A DNA stretch of 64,000 nt from Chitinophaga terrae (ex Kim and Jung 2007) (GTDB lineage Bacteria; Bacteroidota; Bacteroidia; Chitinophagales; Chitinophagaceae): contig NZ_FNRL01000027.1 in NCBI RefSeq assembly GCF_900107795.1, positions 28,011 to 92,010 of the forward strand, in the 5' to 3' direction. Below are positions 63,909 to 64,000 of the stretch, in pieces; position 1 is the stretch's first letter, and every line of letters begins with the position of its first letter. The notes beneath the pieces are model-generated. The model ran no database searches and was not told the origin of the DNA. It saw only the letters and a program-made list of their open reading frames with translations. The translations under genes and the position numbers were made by a program.

Positions 63909-64000
63909 ATGGCAGGACAACGGAAAGACAAAATGGAACTTAGAACACTGATCCTTCTAAAGAAAAAAGGACTTAGTAACCGTAAGGTTGCCCAGATAAT
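63909..64000 (+). CDS. istA: IS21-family transposase IstA, 5' fragment
   Basis: An ATG at 63909 opens MAGQRKDKMELRTLILLKKK followed by GLSNRKVAQI, and the frame runs off the window. The helix-turn-helix beginning 'LxxxGLSNRKVAQI' is typical of the IstA N-terminus, which binds the element ends. It follows the four end repeats. Only ~30 residues are visible; the DDE core is outside. Confidence 0.7.
   Translation, partial: MAGQRKDKMELRTLILLKKKGLSNRKVAQI

Larger units (their letters stand above)
63721..64000 (+). mobile_element. IS21-family element, left end (continues past window)
   Basis: It starts at TGTCTATAACGGAGGTCAAT and carries four spaced copies of CGGAGGTCANTGGGCCA before the istA-like start at 63909, a layout known for IS21-family ends where repeated sites bind the transposase. 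It interrupts the Hint gene. The right end and istB lie outside the window. Confidence 0.75.

Noticed and set aside
1..64000. tRNA, rRNA or CRISPR arrays
   Set aside because: Looked for cloverleaf-like blocks and regularly spaced short repeats; the only regular repeats are the IS21-like end sites and coding repeats.

Overview
The window is chromosomal DNA from a Bacteroidota bacterium, most likely of the Chitinophagaceae type (Chitinophaga/Niastella-like). The grounds are tandem SusC/SusD pairs, a hybrid two-component sensor (HTCS), a type IX secretion sorting domain, DUF6443/DUF5977 RHS proteins, hardly any Shine-Dalgarno sequences, and several promoters of the Bacteroidota form TAnnTTTG. 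No rRNA, tRNA or CRISPR was seen.

Layout. 1-4.3 kb: the 3' part of a glycoside-hydrolase-like gene, a tiny repeat protein resembling the 7(1)-knotted 'septoil' family, a DUF2809 membrane protein, a methyltransferase and a GH10 xylanase. 4.6-8.8 kb: a complete HTCS, divergent from the xylanase. 8.8-20.1 kb: an RHS polymorphic-toxin island on the minus strand. It holds a DUF5977-type surface protein, an RHS/DUF6443 protein with a C-terminal toxin tip, its immunity gene, and a second tandem copy of the tip and immunity gene in which the tip has no core and no start codon. 20.1-33.3 kb: a polysaccharide utilisation operon (GH43, SusC, SusD, SusC, SusD, DUF1735-like lipoprotein). With the xylanase and HTCS it reads as a xylan/arabinoxylan locus into which the RHS island was inserted. 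33.4-35.7 kb: a deletion scar joining the front of a second HTCS to the back of a second susD.

35.7-50 kb is mixed core and accessory sequence: a PP2C-like phosphatase, a sialidase-like protein, a SUMF1-fold protein, an ABC-F protein, a DUF72 protein, an ArsR-SRPBCC-DoxX operon with a clear double operator, small secreted proteins, an orphan barstar, a DUF1349 protein and a LuxR-type regulator. 50-56.3 kb is an RND efflux operon (adaptor, pump, outer-membrane factor). 56.4-58 kb is a T9SS-exported protein.

58.5-63.7 kb holds two large genes of unknown system: a 1038-residue protein with several hydrophobic segments and an Ig-like tail, followed by a Hint (hedgehog/intein) domain protein. The Hint gene is cut near its 3' end by an IS21-like element whose left end, with four repeated sites, and istA start run off the window. 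The tip/immunity duplication and the Hint pair are the most interesting parts.
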